Positions 34,243-44,187 are shown, counted from the stretch's first letter. The stretch: 64,000 nucleotides of DNA from Nocardiopsis terrae (GCF_014651695.1 NZ_BMXJ01000008.1:186001-250000), one strand, 5' to 3'. Numbers and translations are program-made. Notes: generated by a model not told the origin, from the letters alone.

Positions 34243-36764
34243 GCTTCGCGCGACCCCTTCCGGAGGCGCCCGAACAGGCCGCCGCCCCCGCCCCGCTCCC
34301 GTACCGACCGCGCCCACGCCTCGAACTCCTCCCTCCTCCCGTCGGCCCCGAAGGCCCTGCGGGCCCGACCGGTCTCACGCCGGGACCAGGTGCGCAGCGC
34401 CGGTCCCAGCACCTGCCCGAGCAGGCGGGCGTCCCGAGAGGCCGGGTCCGGCGGGGCTCCCGCGCCCAGGGCCAGGGCGGTCCGGAACACGCGCACGGCC
34501 AGTTCCGTCTCGGACGTTCGCCTACGCAGGACCGACAGCCCCCGCCTCGGCGGCAGGGCCAACCGCCGGTACGCCGCCCGGCAATAGGCACCGAACACCT
34601 CCTCGGCACAGTCGGACAGCGCCTCCGCGGCGTGTTCGGGGCGCCAACGCAGCAACCGGGCGGCCACCCCCCGCAACGCGACCGCGGCGACCAACCGGTC
34701 GTCGCCCCCCAGGACGGCAGCCGCGACCGGCCGAAGCCGTGCGGCACCCTCCGCGCGCCCGGGCCGGTCCAGCTCGGCCAGCGCCGCCGAGGCCCCGGCC
34801 CATCCGTCGACCAGCCTCCGGGCGTCCTCCGGGAGTAGCCGCCCGAGGCGGTGCCGGGCCAGCTCGTGCAGCGCCCGCTGCCAGTCGCCGTCCTCGTCCT
34901 CGTGCGGTCCGGTCAGCAGCGCCCCGGCGATCCAGCGGCCGACCCCGGGGGAGACCAGGGTCCGCTCACCGGCCAGCCCGAGTACCGCCGACACCGCGCA
35001 GGGGCGCTGACCGGTCCCCCACACCCGGAGCAGCAGCTCCTCGTCCAGGTCGTGAGCGGCCAGTCCGGGCGGATCCCAGGTGCGGGCCTCCTGCCGCAGC
35101 GCCACCACCCCGCGCAGCAGGTGCAGCGGTTCGCCGTCGCCGACGGCGAGCAACCGGAGTTCGCGCAGCGCGGCGGACGAACCGCTTCGGTCCTCGGCGA
35201 ACAGCGCCCCCGCCGGGCCCGCCGCCAGGTCCGCCAGCACCGGCCGCGGCAGCGCCGCCAACCCCGCGGCGGCGCCCCGGCGCAGCGCCTCGTACCCGTG
35301 GACCAGGCGGGCGAGGGCGGGGTCGGGTTCGGCACCCGGCGGGGCAGCGGCCAGGCGCGCGGCGACGGTGCCGTGCCCGTACCGTGCCAGGGCCGGTGCG
35401 GGCGGAACCAGGCCCGCGGTCCGTGCCCAGAGCAGGAGCTCCACCGCCCGGTCCGGCGGCGGCACCCGGCCGGCCGCACCGTCGAGCAGGTCGCGGACGC
35501 GGTCGCGGGCGGCCTCCCGCACGCGCTCGGAGCGCACCGGCGGCGCCGGGGGCGTCGGGGAACCGGCCGCGATCCGCTCCAGGCAACGGCGCACGGCCTC
35601 CCCCTCCAGGCGTTCGGTGAGCTCCGTCGAACCCGCATCCAGGGCCGCCTTCCGGAACCGGACCAGCTCGTCGTCGCGCAGATGCCCGGTGTCGGTGTCC
35701 AACAGCCGCTCGATGAGGAGACGGGCCCGTTCCGGGGCCAGCCAGGACACCGCCCCGGGCAGCCAGGCGCGTACCGCGCCCAGGTCCGGGCCGGTACCGC
35801 GGCCGGAGTCCTCGGCGAGGGAGGCCGCGGCGAGTACCGGCCGCCAGTCGGCCAACGACCGCTCCGCACCCGAGGAGTAGGGGCGGGCGGCGGACCACAG
35901 CGCGGGCGCGCCCTCCACCCCCGTCGCGAGGAGCAGGGACACCACGGCCGCGGTGTCGGGCCCGGGTGGTTCGACGCCCGGGCGGGGTGCTCCGGCGGAT
36001 TCCGTGGCGTCGGTCCCGGCCGGGATCGTCCCCCCGTCGGGTCCGGTGCGCTGCTCGCACTCGGGGTCGAAGACCGTGAACCGGCTCCGGAGCAGCCGGG
36101 TGTCGGTGTGCGGGGGCACCGCTACCACGTGCACCGGGGAGTCCTCCGGGTCGCCGCTGTAGGTCGCGAACGACATCGCCCGAGCGCGCCGGGGCGGTAG
36201 CAGGTGGGACAGGGCGGCCACCCAGTGGGCGGCGGCCTCGTCGTCGGCGAGCAGCAGCACGGGGGGACCGCCGTCGATCGCCCCGTCCACCGCGGCCAGC
36301 AGCCGCCCGAGGAGGTGCTCCGGGCGGCCGAGCAGCCACAGCGCGGTCCGCCGCCGGTCCAGCGGACCCGGCGGGAGCACGATCCCGGGCAGGTCCGGGG
36401 CCGTCACCGGGGTGCTCGCCCAGAAGCCCGCCCCCCACTGCTCGGCGGGCAGGAACGCGCCGCCCCCGACCAGCAGCAGGCTGTGCGCGAAGTAGTTGCC
36501 CGGCCGGCCCGAGGGGTCCTCGCCGCTGGAGACGACCCGGCTCAGCACCGGGTACCCGGCCAGGTCGGGGGAGTAGCAGAGGTTGACCGGGTGCCGGTCG
36601 GCGTCCCCGGCGTCCCGCGGCCGAGGGGGTTCGTAGACGGTGAAACGTTCCACCTCGCGCAGTACCCGCGGGTCCACCCCGGGGGTCGCCGCGTTGAACT
36701 GGTAGCCGGAGCAACCCGACAGGCCGTGTTCGCACGAGGTGTAGTAGAGCTGGGGTGAACCCAT
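34239..36764 (-). CDS. GTPase-associated protein 1 (GAP1)-type protein
   Basis: 841 residues from the ATG at 36764. The N-terminus (QLYYTSCEHGLSG, GYQFNAATPGVDPRVLREVE, SSGEDPSGRPGNYFAHSLLL) is the GAP1-N2 signature as I know it. The long middle and C-terminal parts are Ala/Leu/Arg-rich helical repeats with conserved Trp, matching the GAP1-M and GAP1-C regions. These proteins always travel with the zinc-ribbon GTPases found on both sides here, and are predicted to regulate them in NTP-dependent conflict systems. A frame upstream to 38033 is open but is a shadow of the GTPase gene. Confidence 0.85.
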   Translation of the reverse strand: MGSPQLYYTSCEHGLSGCSGYQFNAATPGVDPRVLREVERFTVYEPPRPRDAGDADRHPVNLCYSPDLAGYPVLSRVVSSGEDPSGRPGNYFAHSLLLVGGGAFLPAEQWGAGFWASTPVTAPDLPGIVLPPGPLDRRRTALWLLGRPEHLLGRLLAAVDGAIDGGPPVLLLADDEAAAHWVAALSHLLPPRRARAMSFATYSGDPEDSPVHVVAVPPHTDTRLLRSRFTVFDPECEQRTGPDGGTIPAGTDATESAGAPRPGVEPPGPDTAAVVSLLLATGVEGAPALWSAARPYSSGAERSLADWRPVLAAASLAEDSGRGTGPDLGAVRAWLPGAVSWLAPERARLLIERLLDTDTGHLRDDELVRFRKAALDAGSTELTERLEGEAVRRCLERIAAGSPTPPAPPVRSERVREAARDRVRDLLDGAAGRVPPPDRAVELLLWARTAGLVPPAPALARYGHGTVAARLAAAPPGAEPDPALARLVHGYEALRRGAAAGLAALPRPVLADLAAGPAGALFAEDRSGSSAALRELRLLAVGDGEPLHLLRGVVALRQEARTWDPPGLAAHDLDEELLLRVWGTGQRPCAVSAVLGLAGERTLVSPGVGRWIAGALLTGPHEDEDGDWQRALHELARHRLGRLLPEDARRLVDGWAGASAALAELDRPGRAEGAARLRPVAAAVLGGDDRLVAAVALRGVAARLLRWRPEHAAEALSDCAEEVFGAYCRAAYRRLALPPRRGLSVLRRRTSETELAVRVFRTALALGAGAPPDPASRDARLLGQVLGPALRTWSRRETGRARRAFGADGRREEFEAWARSVRERGGGGGLFGRLRKGSREA

Positions 36765-36841
36765 CGGCCGTGCCCTTTCCGTGAGGCCGGTGCGGGGGTG
36801 TGTGACGCGCGGGCTGCGGGGCGCGGGTACGGAAACCGCGG

Positions 36842-38041
36842 TCAGGGCGGGGGCCGGGGCGCGCTTCCGGACCGGACGACCCCGAACTCCGAGAGCAACC
36901 ACAGGAACGGGTCGGCCACCCGGTACGGCCGCACCCCGCCCCGGACCCGGTTGTCGCCGGTGGGGGCGCCGCCCAGGGCGGACACCCCGAAGTAGCGGGC
37001 GTTGCGGTAGTGGTTGCGCACGTGGTGGTCGATCCCCGGCCCGTCCCAGCGGTGGAGGAGCTGTTGGATCTGGGCGTGCACGTCCTGGCTGTCGGACTCG
37101 TCGAAGAACGGTGCACCCGGCTGCGGGCGGTGCAGCGGTGACCCCTCGTCCATCTCCGCGCGCAGGGCGTCGAGTTTGGTGAGGCACACCGCGATGGGCA
37201 CCCCGATCAGCCGGTTCGGTCTGCCCTCCCGGCGCATCAGCAGGTCGGTGACGCGCTCCAGCATGTGCACGGGCTGGTTCTCCGGGCCCTCCGGGACGGG
37301 CAGCCGGGTCCCGGCCGCGGCCGCCCGGCGGGCTCCGTCCATCTGGAGCGGGTCCAACAGCACGATCACCCCGTCCGCGTTGTTGAGGTAGCGCAGGTTG
37401 GCCTCCACGCTCTCCTCGTCGCTCAGGTCCTCCCCGGCGGTGTCGAAGAACGACAGCAGGGTGTGCCTGGGGCGGGGGCCGGCCAGCCCCCGCCGCCGTC
37501 CGGTGAACCGGAACAGCAGGGGTGCGCGGGCCGCACCCGCGGCCCGCCGCGTCCCCTGGAGCAGTCGGCCCTCCTCGTACAGGGGTGACTCGTAGTCGGG
37601 GCCGAAACGGTGCCGGGTGTGGTCGTCCGAACCGCCCACGGACGCGTCGAACCGGTCGCCGACCCGGTTCCTCAGCTCGTGGATGAGCACCGTCATGAAC
37701 ACGGTCTTGCCCGCGTCCCGCGCCCCCACCAGGGCGATCGTGCGGCCGCGCATCCGCCCGAAGTTCACCGGCATCCGCGCGTGGCACACCGCGCACACCT
37801 TGCGGTCGGTCGTCCCCGAACAGGCGGGGCACACCGCCCTGGGGCGCCTGCCGTTGGCCTCGAAGACCGGGGGGAGCCGTTCGCGTCGCCCCAGGTGGTT
37901 CCGGAGCGCCCGGTCCTCGGCGGTCGGGCAGATCTCGCCCGACGGGCCCGGCCTGCCCAGGCAGCGGAAACGGATACGGCGTTCGGGAAACGCCGAGTAG
38001 CAGTAGGGGCACACCAGACGGGGCCCGTCCCACGGGTTCAC
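36842..38041 (-). CDS. Zinc-ribbon TRAFAC-type GTPase (second of the pair)
   Basis: 399 residues from a GTG overlapping the upstream stop (GTGA). N-terminal zinc ribbons use CPYC (11-14), Cys27/Cys38, CPAC (71-74) and CAVC (83-86). The GTPase domain has Walker A GARDAGKT (106-113), G3 DTAGED and G4 TKLD, all intact. It lacks membrane helices, unlike the partner at 32641. Two GTPases with a GAP1 protein between them is the hallmark of the double-GTPase systems. Confidence 0.85.
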   Translation of the reverse strand: MNPWDGPRLVCPYCYSAFPERRIRFRCLGRPGPSGEICPTAEDRALRNHLGRRERLPPVFEANGRRPRAVCPACSGTTDRKVCAVCHARMPVNFGRMRGRTIALVGARDAGKTVFMTVLIHELRNRVGDRFDASVGGSDDHTRHRFGPDYESPLYEEGRLLQGTRRAAGAARAPLLFRFTGRRRGLAGPRPRHTLLSFFDTAGEDLSDEESVEANLRYLNNADGVIVLLDPLQMDGARRAAAAGTRLPVPEGPENQPVHMLERVTDLLMRREGRPNRLIGVPIAVCLTKLDALRAEMDEGSPLHRPQPGAPFFDESDSQDVHAQIQQLLHRWDGPGIDHHVRNHYRNARYFGVSALGGAPTGDNRVRGGVRPYRVADPFLWLLSEFGVVRSGSAPRPPP

Positions 38042-39750
38042 AGGCGCAGCTCCCTCACCGGGGGTTGGCGCAGGCTCACAGCCGTGCCCCCGTCCGCGGG
38101 GAAGCACATCAGCCAGGCCGGTCCGGGCTCCCGGGGCGGCTGGACCCGTACCGACACCCGCTCGCCCGCGGCCAGGGGCCGGGCCGGAAACGTCGCCAGT
38201 ACCCGGCCCCGCTCCCCCGAGTGCGGCTGCACCCTGCCCGAGGTGTACACGACCGCCACCTCGGGCATGTGGCAGGCGTCCCGGGAACTGAGGTGCACCA
38301 TCCGCTCCCGGCGCAGCAGCCCGACCGCCTCCACCTGGTAGTCGAGCACCGCCCTGCCCGGCACGTGCACGCTCACCGGGGTGCTGAGCGACTCACCGGT
38401 CTCGGAGGGCACGGCGGTCCGGACCGTCACCACGACCGGCCCGGGGCCCGTGTGCGCCTCGAACCCGCCCTCGGCCTCGTACCGCAGCCGTGATCCGCGC
38501 ACCGTGCCGGCACCAGCACCGTCCAGCGGAGCGGCGGGGTTCGGGGCCCGGGCGTCCGGGGAGCTCCGGGCGTCCCGCCAGGACACCAGCGCCGCGGCGG
38601 TGTGCTCGGGCCAGTCCCAGCTCAGCCGGACCACCGTGTCGAACCGTTCGGCGCGCAGGCCGGTGACCGGGGGAGCGGCGACGACCCGGGTCCGGGCGCC
38701 CGCCACCGCCTGACCGCCCGCCACGGTCGCGGCCAGCACGTACACGGTGCCCGCGGGCAGCTGGAGTCCGGCTTCGGCCCGGCCGTCGGGGCCGGTCGAC
38801 ACCTCGCCCGGGACCTCCGAACCCAGCTCCGCCCAGCGGTCGGCGGGCACGGACCGGCCCGGGGGCCACGGCGGCGGCCGCTCGGAGGTGAACAGCACCA
38901 CCCGGCCCCGGGACGGTGCGGACCACGAGGCCACGAACCCGGCCCCGACCGCGTCCACCGACAGGTCCCGCACCGCGGTCGGTACGGGTCCGGGGCTGGC
39001 CCGGCGGACCAGTCCGGCCGAGTTCCGGGCCAGGCCCCGCGAGGTCACGTACACCGCGCGCACCCGGTAGTGGTACTCCGTGTCCGGGAGGACGTCCGTG
39101 TCCACGAACACCGACCCGTCGTGCGCGATCGGTACCCCGTCTCCCGGTCCCCGGGGCGGGCCGCCCTCCGCTCGCAGCACCTCCACCCGGACCGCCTCCG
39201 GCGGCGTCCGCCAGGAACCGGTCACCGAGGTCTCGTCGGACCGCACCCGCAGGTCGGCGACTTCGGGGGTGATCATCACCGGCTGGCTCCACGCGGCCGG
39301 GGACGTGCCGGGGCCGTCGCCCACAGCCACCACCGTGTAGACGGCCTCACTGCCCACAGCAAGCCCCTCGTCGACCACCCGGGTGCCCGAAACCTCACCC
39401 ACCGGCCTCTCCCGGGCGGTCGCCCCGTGCCCGGTCCGCCGCGTCACCCGGTAGGAGGCCCGTTCGCCCGGGCGGGTGCCGGGCCGCCACGTCACCACCA
39501 CCCGTCGCCCGTCCACCCGGGCATCCGTCTCCAGCGGCGGGGCTGGTTCGACGGCAGCCCCGCCCTCCGGCGCGGTCTGCGCCTGGAACCGTCGGCAGGC
39601 GGTGTCCGAGTCGGAGCCGTCACAGCCCCGGTCGGGTGAACCCTCATCGGGCGGGTCCGTCGGTACACCCCTCCGCCGGGGATTCCCCCGAGCTGGATCC
39701 CCCTGCGCTCTCCGCTCGTCCCAGCTGTGGATCCGCTGGTCCCAGGCCAT
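38038..39750 (-). CDS. Fibronectin type III-like repeat protein of the GTPase operon
   Basis: 570 residues from an ATG with AGGAGC 5 nt upstream. A charged N-terminus (MAWDQRIHSWDERRAQ) precedes several Ig/FnIII-like beta modules: VVVTWRPGTRPGERASYRVTRR, GSWRTPPEAVRVEVLRAEGG, VSGWS-type strands and TVVRLSWDWPEHTAAALVSW. There is no signal peptide, so it is likely intracellular and acts as an adaptor or recognition subunit. It is coupled to the GTPase gene by GTGA. Confidence 0.75.
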   Translation of the reverse strand: MAWDQRIHSWDERRAQGDPARGNPRRRGVPTDPPDEGSPDRGCDGSDSDTACRRFQAQTAPEGGAAVEPAPPLETDARVDGRRVVVTWRPGTRPGERASYRVTRRTGHGATARERPVGEVSGTRVVDEGLAVGSEAVYTVVAVGDGPGTSPAAWSQPVMITPEVADLRVRSDETSVTGSWRTPPEAVRVEVLRAEGGPPRGPGDGVPIAHDGSVFVDTDVLPDTEYHYRVRAVYVTSRGLARNSAGLVRRASPGPVPTAVRDLSVDAVGAGFVASWSAPSRGRVVLFTSERPPPWPPGRSVPADRWAELGSEVPGEVSTGPDGRAEAGLQLPAGTVYVLAATVAGGQAVAGARTRVVAAPPVTGLRAERFDTVVRLSWDWPEHTAAALVSWRDARSSPDARAPNPAAPLDGAGAGTVRGSRLRYEAEGGFEAHTGPGPVVVTVRTAVPSETGESLSTPVSVHVPGRAVLDYQVEAVGLLRRERMVHLSSRDACHMPEVAVVYTSGRVQPHSGERGRVLATFPARPLAAGERVSVRVQPPREPGPAWLMCFPADGGTAVSLRQPPVRELRL

Positions 39751-40069
39751 GCTCGCTCCTGTCGGTCGCGCGGATCGCGGTCACCGCCGAACCGGTTCGC
39801 CCCCGTGTGCCGGCCCCCGCAGCTGCCTGTTCCGGCCGGTTCGCGGCCGGTCCCTCCTGGGCGGCTGCGGGAAGCGGTTCGTCGGCGTCGAAGAGGTGAC
39901 GGACGTAGCCGCGCGCCCGGTGGCGGCGACCCGGTCCGCGGCGCGGGCGCGGGATCGGACGGCGGACCCCGGTGGTGCCGGGCTCGGACGCGGGGACGGG
40001 TGCGGTGTCGGGTGCGGGTGAGGTCGGGGCCTCGGGGGCCTGACGCTCCGGTTCGTCGGTGGTCTCCAT
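39644..40069 (-). CDS. Disordered hypothetical protein, first gene of GTPase operon
   Basis: 141 residues, beginning METTDEPERQAPEAPTSP. Mostly Pro/Ala/Arg-rich, with one more conserved-looking block (RARGYVRHLFDADEPLP). Its 3' end overlaps the start of the fibronectin-type gene by 107 bp, more than usual, so either the true end is frameshifted or the overlap is real. I cannot assign a function. Confidence 0.5.
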   Translation of the reverse strand: METTDEPERQAPEAPTSPAPDTAPVPASEPGTTGVRRPIPRPRRGPGRRHRARGYVRHLFDADEPLPAAAQEGPAANRPEQAAAGAGTRGRTGSAVTAIRATDRSEHGLGPADPQLGRAESAGGSSSGESPAEGCTDGPAR

Positions 40070-40637
40070 CGGGCGGCCTTTCGCCGTTCTGGCTGAGGTG
40101 TCCGACGGGGCGGGCCGAGAACGGCGGATGTGGGCCCCGCCGGTGAGGTCTGCACGAGCATACTCCGGAGTGTGTTGTCCGAACGCGCCGAAACACCTTT
40201 CCGGTTGTTGGCAGGCGGGTTTGTCACGGGAGGGGCTACGGCGAATTGTTGTACCCTTTTGCTTCGTGTCCGTTTTTCACTGTTCTCTGTCGGCTGGGTG
40301 GCTGAAATGCCTGGTGGTGCGATGTCCGGTGGTGCCGGTTGCCGGTCTGTTTCGGCAGAGGTGTGTCCGTTTGAGAGTTCTGTTCCACGGGTGGGTTCTC
40401 GAGGTCGCCCCCTGGTCCGACGCCGATCCGGATTCGGGGCGGACACCGTGCGGGGGAGGCGGCCGCACGGCCTCGCCGTGGCAGAAAAGGAGGGTCAGTG
40501 CCAATGTTCTTTATTGTGCATTCCTGAGTTCTTCCTTCCCCTTTCCCGTGCTTCCCGTAGTGGCACGCCGGGGCCCCGGACGTCAGCTGCAGCGCCGGGG
40601 GTCCTGCGCGGTCGGAGCCAGCCCCCGGGCCGGGAGG
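40070..40637. other. Intergenic region upstream of the GTPase operon
   Basis: About 570 bp, less G+C-rich than the surroundings. It has a 10-bp palindrome ACTCCGGAGT at about 40162. It must hold the promoter of the GTPase/GAP1 operon (minus strand) and the end of the acyltransferase transcript. No gene seen. Confidence 0.45.
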
Positions 40638-42719
40638 TCAGTTCCGGCCCAGAGCCTCGTCCATCCGGGTGCCGAGGGCGTCGGCGAGTAGGCGCGCGTA
40701 GGTTTCGGTGAGGTGGTGCGAGTCCCGGTAGACCACGACGTTGCCGACCACCGCGGGGCAGGTGTCGTCGGTGCAGATCAGGTCGGTGAGGTCGATCAGC
40801 TCGGCCCCTTCGACCTCCCGGGCCGCCAGTTCCTGGGGGTCGTCGGGCTCCAGCGCCGCCGAGGCGGGCCGGTCGCAGGCGGAGAGGTCGCGGCTGGAGG
40901 AGGCCAGGCAGTCCAGCACGTCCGAGTTGGTGCGGGGCGTGTCCCGGATCGCGAGGATCGGGACACCGGCGGCGGTGAGCCGCTCCCACTGCTCGACCAT
41001 GCCCTCGGCCATGGCGCCTCGCGCCTCCGGTCCGGATCCGTGGCCGTGCGGGACCCCGGCCGCCGAGGAGCTGGTGACCAGCAGATCCGGCTTCAGTCGC
41101 CGGAGCTCCTCGGCCACCGCCCTGTTCCACTCCTGGCACTCGGCGTAGGGCTCGCCTCCCCTGCTGACGAGGACCGAGGTGAACGCGCAGGCCGACTTGT
41201 TGTACACGGTGAGCCGCCACCCCCGCTCCTCGGCGATCTGCACCAGTGCCGGGAACCACTGGGTGCTGTGCGAGTCCCCGGTGAGCGCCACCGTGGTGGC
41301 CGCGTCCTCGGGGCCGTAGACGCACGGCGGCTCGGAGGGGGCCCGTTGGTCGAACCCCGCGTGGCAGCCGTCGGCGTAGGCCCGGGGGACGTCGTCCTCG
41401 GCCTCGACCGGGGAGGGGTACATCCACGCTTCGTCCTGGGACGGCGGTAGGCCGATCGCCTTCGGGCCCACGTGGACCTCCGGGTCGAACTCGGTCGACT
41501 GGAAGCGGTCCACCCGGACCAGGGACGCGGCGGTGACCGCGGCCACCGCCAGGATCCCGGCCAGGGCCACGGCCGAGGCGCCGCGCCCCGTGCGCACCAG
41601 GCCGTGCCGCGCCACCGGATCCTCCACCCACAGCTTGGTCGCCCAGGCCAGCAGGAACGACAGGGCCGCCACACCGGCGACACCGAGCGGCCCCAGGGTG
41701 TCCCGACCCAGCAGGACCAGCGCGAACACCACGAGCGGCCAGTGCCACAGGTACAGGGCGTAGGAGATGTCCCCGACGAACCGGGCCGGGCCCGTGCTCA
41801 GCAGCGTCGAGGCCGACAGGCCGGGCGAGCGTTCCGCGGCGATCACCGCCACACACCCCAGGACGGGGAGCAGGGCGGTGTACCCCGGGAAGGGTGTGCC
41901 GGAGTCGTAGAGCACGGCGGAGGCCATGATGGCGGCCAGGCCCGCCCAGCCCAGCGGGAGGCGGAGCGGTCGCGGCAGCCCCCGTCCGGACAGGAACACC
42001 GCCAGGAGCCCGCCGGCCGCCAGCTCCCAGGCGCGGGTGGTCGGCAGGAAGTAGGCGCCAGGGGAGCCGCCGGCGGTCAGTACCACCGAGCAGACCAGGG
42101 AGGCGGCGAACACCGCGGCCAGAACCGCGGTGAGCGCCCCGGTCCCGGCCGCGGCCCCGGAACGCCGCCGGAGGAGGAGCGCCCACAACAGAAAGAGCAG
42201 CGGCCACAGCAGGTAGAACTGCTCCTCCACCGACAGCGACCAGAAGTGCTGTACGGGACTGGGCGGGACCTCCGCCGCGAGGTAGTCCAGCGTCTGGTCG
42301 GCCAGGTAGAGGTTCTCCACGTACGCGGCGGAGGCGAACAACTGCCAGGCGGTGTCACCCAGCCGGGTGACCGGCAGCACCGCCAGGGCGGTCGCCCCCG
42401 TCGCCAGGAGTACCACCGTGGCGGCGGGCAGCAGGCGCCGGACCCGCCGCACGTAGAACCCGGCCAGCGACACCCGCCCGTGCTCGCGGACCTCCCGCAG
42501 GAGCAGGGAGGTGATGAGGAAACCGGAGATGACGAAGAAGACGTCGACGCCCACGTAACCGCCCGGGAGCAGGCCCGGGTTCAGGTGGTAGACGAGCACC
42601 AGCAGTACGGCGACGGCGCGCAGCCCCTGGACCTCGGGGCGGAAGAGGTTCCCTTGACCGCGCTGACCCGCCCGGTTGGGCAGGACGGCCCGTGGCGAAG
42701 GGAAACGGGGTGATCGCAT
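40638..42719 (-). CDS. OafA/YrhL-type acyltransferase with C-terminal SGNH domain
   Basis: 693 residues. An acyltransferase 3 membrane domain of about ten helices (RPEVQGLRAVAVLLVLVYH with the active-site His, YVGVDVFFVISGFLIT, HFWSLSVEEQFYLLWP, DISYALYLWHWPL) is joined to an external SGNH hydrolase-like domain (LTGDSHSTQWFPAL, then DSHHLTETYARLL near the end). Such proteins O-acetylate surface polysaccharide or peptidoglycan. No sugar or cell-wall genes adjoin it. The start has no clear ribosome site and a few codons of uncertainty. Confidence 0.9.
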   Translation of the reverse strand: MRSPRFPSPRAVLPNRAGQRGQGNLFRPEVQGLRAVAVLLVLVYHLNPGLLPGGYVGVDVFFVISGFLITSLLLREVREHGRVSLAGFYVRRVRRLLPAATVVLLATGATALAVLPVTRLGDTAWQLFASAAYVENLYLADQTLDYLAAEVPPSPVQHFWSLSVEEQFYLLWPLLFLLWALLLRRRSGAAAGTGALTAVLAAVFAASLVCSVVLTAGGSPGAYFLPTTRAWELAAGGLLAVFLSGRGLPRPLRLPLGWAGLAAIMASAVLYDSGTPFPGYTALLPVLGCVAVIAAERSPGLSASTLLSTGPARFVGDISYALYLWHWPLVVFALVLLGRDTLGPLGVAGVAALSFLLAWATKLWVEDPVARHGLVRTGRGASAVALAGILAVAAVTAASLVRVDRFQSTEFDPEVHVGPKAIGLPPSQDEAWMYPSPVEAEDDVPRAYADGCHAGFDQRAPSEPPCVYGPEDAATTVALTGDSHSTQWFPALVQIAEERGWRLTVYNKSACAFTSVLVSRGGEPYAECQEWNRAVAEELRRLKPDLLVTSSSAAGVPHGHGSGPEARGAMAEGMVEQWERLTAAGVPILAIRDTPRTNSDVLDCLASSSRDLSACDRPASAALEPDDPQELAAREVEGAELIDLTDLICTDDTCPAVVGNVVVYRDSHHLTETYARLLADALGTRMDEALGRN

Positions 42720-43063
42720 GGCGTCATCATGTGTCCCGGACCCGGCCGCGCGAGGGTGGAAACAGGTGCCTTTCGCGAGTGTTTCCCGATTCTTCGCACT
42801 CCCGAGGGGAACCCCTGCGTCTTCGCCGCCGTCCCGCTCCGCCGTGCTCGTCGGCCAAGGCCTTCACCGGTGTTCCGGAGGGGCCGGGACAACGGCGTCA
42901 TATCCGAGTGATCGGTGCGGGAACCGGCGCGGGAACGGTGGCCCGATGGGGAGAAGGGGCGCTGTGCTCGGCGTTGGTGGCACGTGCACGCCGGTTCTCG
43001 GGCACACTTGCCAGAGGACCCTTTGTCGCGAGCCCCCTGCCCCCGTACCGAGGAGACACCCCC
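42720..43063. other. Divergent intergenic region
   Basis: About 340 bp between the acyltransferase and a membrane protein gene, no gene seen. Promoters of both are expected here. Confidence 0.35.
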
Positions 43064-44152
43064 GTGGCCACCTTCGCCCGTACCCGCCTCGTGGCGGTCA
43101 TCGTGGTGTTGACCGTCCCCGCGGTGCTGTTTCCGCTGGTCGGGCCATGGGTGATCCTGTGGTTGCCGTTCGCCCTGATGCTGTTGGGCGCGGCCCTGGC
43201 ACGCCCCGCCCCGCTGGACGCCGTCCTGGAGGCGGCCCTGGGCCTGGTGACGGGCGGTGGCTCGGCCGGGGACGGGAAGGACGAGGACGTGCGGGTTTCG
43301 GGGCAGGATCTCCGGGGCCGTTCGGATCGGCCGGACCGGGGCGATGAGCCCGGACCCGTCGAGGCGCCGCGCGGCGAGAGCGGGACCCGGGGGGTCCGCA
43401 CGCGCCGCACCGAACTGCCGAGCGCTCTGGACGACTACGTGTTCGAGTTCTCCGCGCTCGTCCACTGGCGCTGGGCCCACCGGGTCGACCTGAGCCTGCG
43501 CAACCCCGCGGGCCCGGCCGTCCACTCGATCGTGCTGCGTGCCCGGGACATCCTGTGCGAGGTGCACCCCGACGACCGTTCGGTGACCGAGAGCGAACTC
43601 GGGTCGGTGTTCGCGGTGGAGGCCCCCGTCGCCGGAGGCACCATCCAGGTGTGGGCGGACGAGGTCCGGCTGGAACTGTCCGACGAGGACGACGAACGCC
43701 TCCGCCGCATGGCCCGTCTGCGCAAGGACCGCGCCCTGTGGACGGCCGAGCACGAGGCTGCGCGGGACCGCGCGGCGGTCTCCGGTGAACCCGGGCGGGC
43801 GCTGCCCTCCGAGCTCCTCCCGGAACCCCGACTGCACCATGCCGGGCACGAGGACCCCGACGTGCTCGGGCTGTCCGACCTGGAGCCGCCCGAGCCCGAC
43901 GTTCCGATGCCCGGGAGCGGGGTCGACGAGGAGGGCTACGAGAGCTACTGGTGGCCCGCCGAGCAGGAGACGGACGAGGGCGCGGACTCCATGGAGCAGG
44001 ACGTCCAGGTCGCCATCCTGCGCGGGCTCATCGACTCCGTCGAGGACGGGGCCGAGCGCGCCGCCTTCGTCCGCGAACAGGTGGACATCCTGGAACGCAC
44101 CGGCTTCGGCCACGTCGCCGAGCGCATCCAGTCGGTGTACCCCGAACAGTAG
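43064..44152 (+). CDS. Membrane protein with conserved soluble domain, function unknown
   Basis: 362 residues from a GTG with GAGGAG upstream. Two N-terminal helices (LVAVIVVLTVPAVLFPLVG, VILWLPFALMLLGAALA) precede a charged linker. A soluble domain follows (LDDYVFEFSALVHWRW, HSIVLRARDILCEVHPDD, ADEVRLELSDEDDERLRRMARLRKD), then an acidic tail ending in a helix. The order resembles membrane-anchored actinobacterial proteins of unknown function. It is probably monocistronic. Confidence 0.75.
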   Translation: MATFARTRLVAVIVVLTVPAVLFPLVGPWVILWLPFALMLLGAALARPAPLDAVLEAALGLVTGGGSAGDGKDEDVRVSGQDLRGRSDRPDRGDEPGPVEAPRGESGTRGVRTRRTELPSALDDYVFEFSALVHWRWAHRVDLSLRNPAGPAVHSIVLRARDILCEVHPDDRSVTESELGSVFAVEAPVAGGTIQVWADEVRLELSDEDDERLRRMARLRKDRALWTAEHEAARDRAAVSGEPGRALPSELLPEPRLHHAGHEDPDVLGLSDLEPPEPDVPMPGSGVDEEGYESYWWPAEQETDEGADSMEQDVQVAILRGLIDSVEDGAERAAFVREQVDILERTGFGHVAERIQSVYPEQ

Positions 44153-44187
44153 GGACCGCCCTCCAGCCTGTCCCGCCCCCGGTCGGT

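Noticed and set aside
36765..38033. N-terminal extension of the GAP1-type protein to 38033
   Set aside because: It would overlap the whole GTPase gene in another frame. The GAP1 signature starts at the ATG at 36764.
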